From Roseiarcus sp963696665 (GTDB lineage Bacteria > Pseudomonadota > Alphaproteobacteria > Rhizobiales > Beijerinckiaceae), in the NCBI GenBank assembly GCA_963696665.1, contig CAVOLE010000030.1, forward strand, positions 59,124 to 123,123: 64,000 nucleotides of DNA. The letters are read 5' to 3'. How positions within the stretch are numbered: the first letter of the stretch is position 1; each line of letters begins with the position of its first letter. Under the pieces are notes generated by a model. It saw only the letters and a list, made by a program, of their open reading frames with translations, did not search any database and was not told where the DNA came from. Shown piece after piece: positions 61,915-64,000 of the stretch. Both the position numbers and the translations under genes were made by a program.

Positions 61915-62799
61915 GTGGACAACGAAGCACAAACGCCTGCGACTGATTTTTGGTCCGCTGCCGACAAGGCAATCCTGGCCTGTGCGAAACGTTGGCACTT
62001 CTCTTTCGGGTTGCCATTTGGGGAGGACGTGTACAACGACAGGCCCATCGCTGGGTGGCATATCTTTTATTTGGCTGTTGGCCTCATGTTCGCGATAGCC
62101 GGGCCGATGCTGGTTTATCTTCGAACTCGGCCGTGGTTTTCCAAGAAAGCAAGCGAAACGCTTTCGCGTATTGCGACCGACCCCCTTGTGTGGCTTGCGA
62201 TCCTTCTGGCTCTATTTGGTACGGTACTGGTCCGGAGCTGTATCTACGAGCGACTGGTTCTGTGCCTATCGTTTCCACAGCGCCAACCGCCGCGCAGTTA
62301 TCCGTCGAGAACGCGGCGACTGCGCAACTCCGCGCCGAGAGGGATAATGCCTTCGCCCAAAGAGACGACGCACTAGCCAAGTTGGCGACTATGACGAAGG
62401 AACGCGATGAGCAGAAACAATATCGCTGCCCTGCAAGCAAAGAATAAAATTCTGCGATTCTGTACAAAATACTGATAAAACTCCGACCGCTTCGATTCCA
62501 GAACCGATTACGTGGAGCAACCGGCTATTATTTTACTCAGGAGGTGATAAAACAATAAAATACATTGTACTATACGGAACTAACAACGGATATGCGCCTC
62601 AGCAATTAAAGACAGCAACTCTTTCATCTGACATTACAGGTGAAACTCGCAGTTTCTTAATAGAAGTTCCGACCCACAGAATAGACGCGGATCAAATAGA
62701 TATCTAGGAGATATCAATCCCGTCCCTCCTGGAGCCGAGATAGAATTGATCATGGAATGGAAGCCGGCAATCGCGGTGTCGGACTTCATGAGCCAGTAG
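61915..62799 (+). pseudogene. Unknown membrane/coiled-coil protein with AT-rich C-terminal half, frameshifted
   Basis: Starts at the GTG at 61915 (or the TTG at 61888). Part 1 reads DNEAQTPATDFWSAADKAILACAKRWHFSFGLPFGEDVYNDRPIAGWHIFYLAVGLMFAIAGPMLVYLRTRPW...DPLVWLAILLALFG: two membrane segments. After a shift near 62,218 a coiled coil follows (NAATAQLRAERDNAFAQRDDALAKLATMTKERDEQK). After another shift near 62,440 comes SIPEPITWSNRLLFYSGGDKTIKYIVLYGTNNGYAPQQLKTATLSSDITGETRSFLIEVPTHRIDADQIDI, and after a last shift near 62,705 GDINPVPPGAEIELIMEWKPAIAVSDFMS, stop at 62799. About 290 residues. No known family recognised; the 3' half is AT-rich, pointing to transfer. Confidence 0.6.
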
Positions 62800-62980
62800 G
62801 GGGGCCAGGTCACAAAGGAGCGCTTCGCATAATGTTCGAGGTTTGCGGCTGTGCGGTTTTTTGACCGCCTCAACAGGGCCGCAACGAAGGTATACCCTCG
62901 TCGCGCACCACTTTCAGCGTTCTCAGCCGCTCATTTTCTGGCCTCTTGCCTATTCCACACAGACTCCTCCTCGCGGCGGC
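62800..62980. other. Junction between the unknown gene and the IS5 element
   Basis: No gene. GCGGCTGTGCGGTTTTTTGACCGC near 62,845-62,868 forms a short hairpin around a T-run. The left end of the IS5 element must be here, but I cannot place its inverted repeat. Confidence 0.4.
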
Positions 62981-63943
62981 TCACGGCGCCGCGATGAGAA
63001 GCCTCGCCCGCTTCATGTTCATCGCCATTGCGACGAATTGAAGGTGGCAGTGGTTGCGATCCAGGCCGAGATAGCGAACCTTCGCCATCCCATACCAGTT
63101 CTTCATCGTCGCGTTCGCGCGCTCGACGCCGACGCGAATGCGCGACGCCGTCTTGTTGAACCACACCTGCCAGTTGACCAACGGCTTGTTGCGCTTGGCC
63201 TTGTAGGCGATCCTGTCCTCGACCCCGAGTTCGCCGAGCTTGTCGCGCAGCGCCTGGCTGTCGTAGGCCTTGTCGGCGTAGTAGGCCCCCTCGTCGCCCT
63301 GGATCATGGCTTCGCCCCGCTGACTGTCGTGCAGATCGGCGCTCGTCATCTCCGCTTGGCGCACAAGGCCGCTCTCCTCGTCCACCGCCAGATGCGCCTT
63401 GTAGCCAAAGGAGGTCTCGCCGTTCTTCACCGTGAAGCTCGCGTCGGGATCGCGCTCGCTGACCACGCCTTCCTCGAAAGACGGCGGCTTCACCGCCGCC
63501 GCGATGATCGTGGCGTCAACCAGCGTGCCGCGTTTGACGATCAGGCCTCGCGCGTCGAGCTGACGGTTGACCTCGGCCAGAAGCTTCTCCGACAGGCCGA
63601 GCTTCTCGATGCGCTGGCGGAACCGCCAGATCGAGGAATGGTCGGGCGTCTCCTGATCGAGCGGAATGGCGCAGAAGCGCCGAAACGACAGCCGATCGCG
63701 CACGGCTTCCTCCGCACCGGGATCGGAGAGCCCGTACCATTGCTGGACAAGCACGATCTTGAACATGGTCAGCGGTGGGTAGGCTGGGGCGCCGTCCGAA
63801 GAAGAATGCAATGGACCCATCAAGACGTCGAACGCCGCCCACTCGAATGTCTTGGCGATATCTTCCAAGAACCCGCCCGCACGAGAATAGGCCTTGACGA
63901 AGGCGTCGGCCAGTGAGGGTTGGCTGAAGTTACGGCGCGACAT
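62981..63943 (-). CDS. IS5-family transposase
   Basis: 320-residue DDE transposase, intact. The N-terminal DUF772-type region (PPLTMFKIVLVQQWYGLSDPGAEEAVRDRLSFRRFCAIPLDQETPDHSSIWRFRQRIEKLG) is followed by the catalytic core LVDATIIAAAVKPP (first Asp), YYADKAYDSQALRDKLG (second Asp) and the Y-(2)-R-(3)-E-like region RIRVGVERANATMKNWYGMAKVRYLGLDR (Glu). Start at the ATG at 63943 (MSRRNFSQPSLADAFVK). An active insertion sequence is likely; the terminal repeats could not be defined by eye. Confidence 0.92.
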   Translation of the reverse strand: MSRRNFSQPSLADAFVKAYSRAGGFLEDIAKTFEWAAFDVLMGPLHSSSDGAPAYPPLTMFKIVLVQQWYGLSDPGAEEAVRDRLSFRRFCAIPLDQETPDHSSIWRFRQRIEKLGLSEKLLAEVNRQLDARGLIVKRGTLVDATIIAAAVKPPSFEEGVVSERDPDASFTVKNGETSFGYKAHLAVDEESGLVRQAEMTSADLHDSQRGEAMIQGDEGAYYADKAYDSQALRDKLGELGVEDRIAYKAKRNKPLVNWQVWFNKTASRIRVGVERANATMKNWYGMAKVRYLGLDRNHCHLQFVAMAMNMKRARLLIAAP

Positions 63944-64000
63944 CGGCGACTCACGTTCTCGGAAAACCCCACAGAATCACGGGTCAGAGCGTTTTGCAAA

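Noticed and set aside
1..64000. CRISPR arrays, prophage structural genes, rRNA genes, secondary-metabolite synthase genes
   Set aside because: None seen: no regularly spaced direct repeats with spacers, no phage structural motifs, no rRNA sequence and no multi-domain synthases.

Overview
The window looks like a chromosome segment of an alphaproteobacterium of the order Hyphomicrobiales (Rhizobiales), possibly near Beijerinckiaceae/Methylocystaceae; the family-level guess is weak. Supporting signs are high GC, the divK-pleD-DUF3572-dinB block, ppiD-trpE divergent from tpiA, metC next to aapJ, an EipB (DUF1849) protein, a RatA/COQ10-type protein near lipA, and an SOS box of the alphaproteobacterial GTTC-N7-GTTC type upstream of lexA.

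Layout. 0-5 kb: response regulator (cut by the window edge), penicillin-acylase family protein, exonuclease III and LolA, all on the minus strand. 5-7.3 kb: a divergent aminotransferase / beta-keto acid cleavage enzyme pair, ending at a perfect 48-bp palindrome. 7.3-9.2 kb: accessory pocket with a PD-(D/E)XK nuclease-like gene. 9.5-16.4 kb: MFS symporter, small repeat protein, FAD-linked oxidase, GFA protein, aromatic amino acid decarboxylase and CDF metal transporter. 16.5-22 kb: IS110 remnant, broken YyaL-type protein, nucleoside hydrolase, a HicAB pair with a damaged toxin frame, then a run of gene remnants. 22-30 kb: His-rich small protein, metC, methyltransferase, orphan aapJ, a second HicAB-like pair, and cyclase, LysM and amidohydrolase genes, several of them broken. 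30-40 kb: core genes trpE, ppiD, tpiA, secG, ratA, lipA and tRNA-Lys, with an SDR/LysR pair and a PEP-CTERM-like protein between them. 40-50.3 kb: a catabolic island holding an ene-reductase, two RidA proteins, a VOC enzyme, an RraA-like protein, an IS630 element, a GntR regulator and a complete sugar-type ABC importer. 50.7-52.2 kb: two displaced tRNA 3' halves and a decayed IS256 transposase. 52.6-61.7 kb: pleD, divK, DUF3572, dinB, a decayed cyclase-TPR gene, eipB, scpB, scpA and lexA. 61.9-64 kb: an AT-rich unknown membrane/coiled-coil gene and an IS5-family element.

The most interesting unit is the 40-50 kb island. The GntR protein sits beside the importer, and almost the same near-palindrome, ATTGTC(A/G)ACAATC, lies in front of both the importer and the divergent ene-reductase/RidA promoter. 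This suggests one regulon that imports and degrades an unidentified, probably nitrogen-containing, small molecule.

An important caveat is that about fifteen genes carry single-base frameshifts, including genes expected to be essential (tpiA, scpA, ppiD, pleD). Several lie in short homopolymers. Sequencing or assembly error is the simplest explanation for many of them, so 'pseudogene' here means 'reading frame broken in this sequence'. Genes lacking large parts (IS remnants, the LivK-like remnant, the GFA fragment, the amidohydrolase fragment) are real decay.
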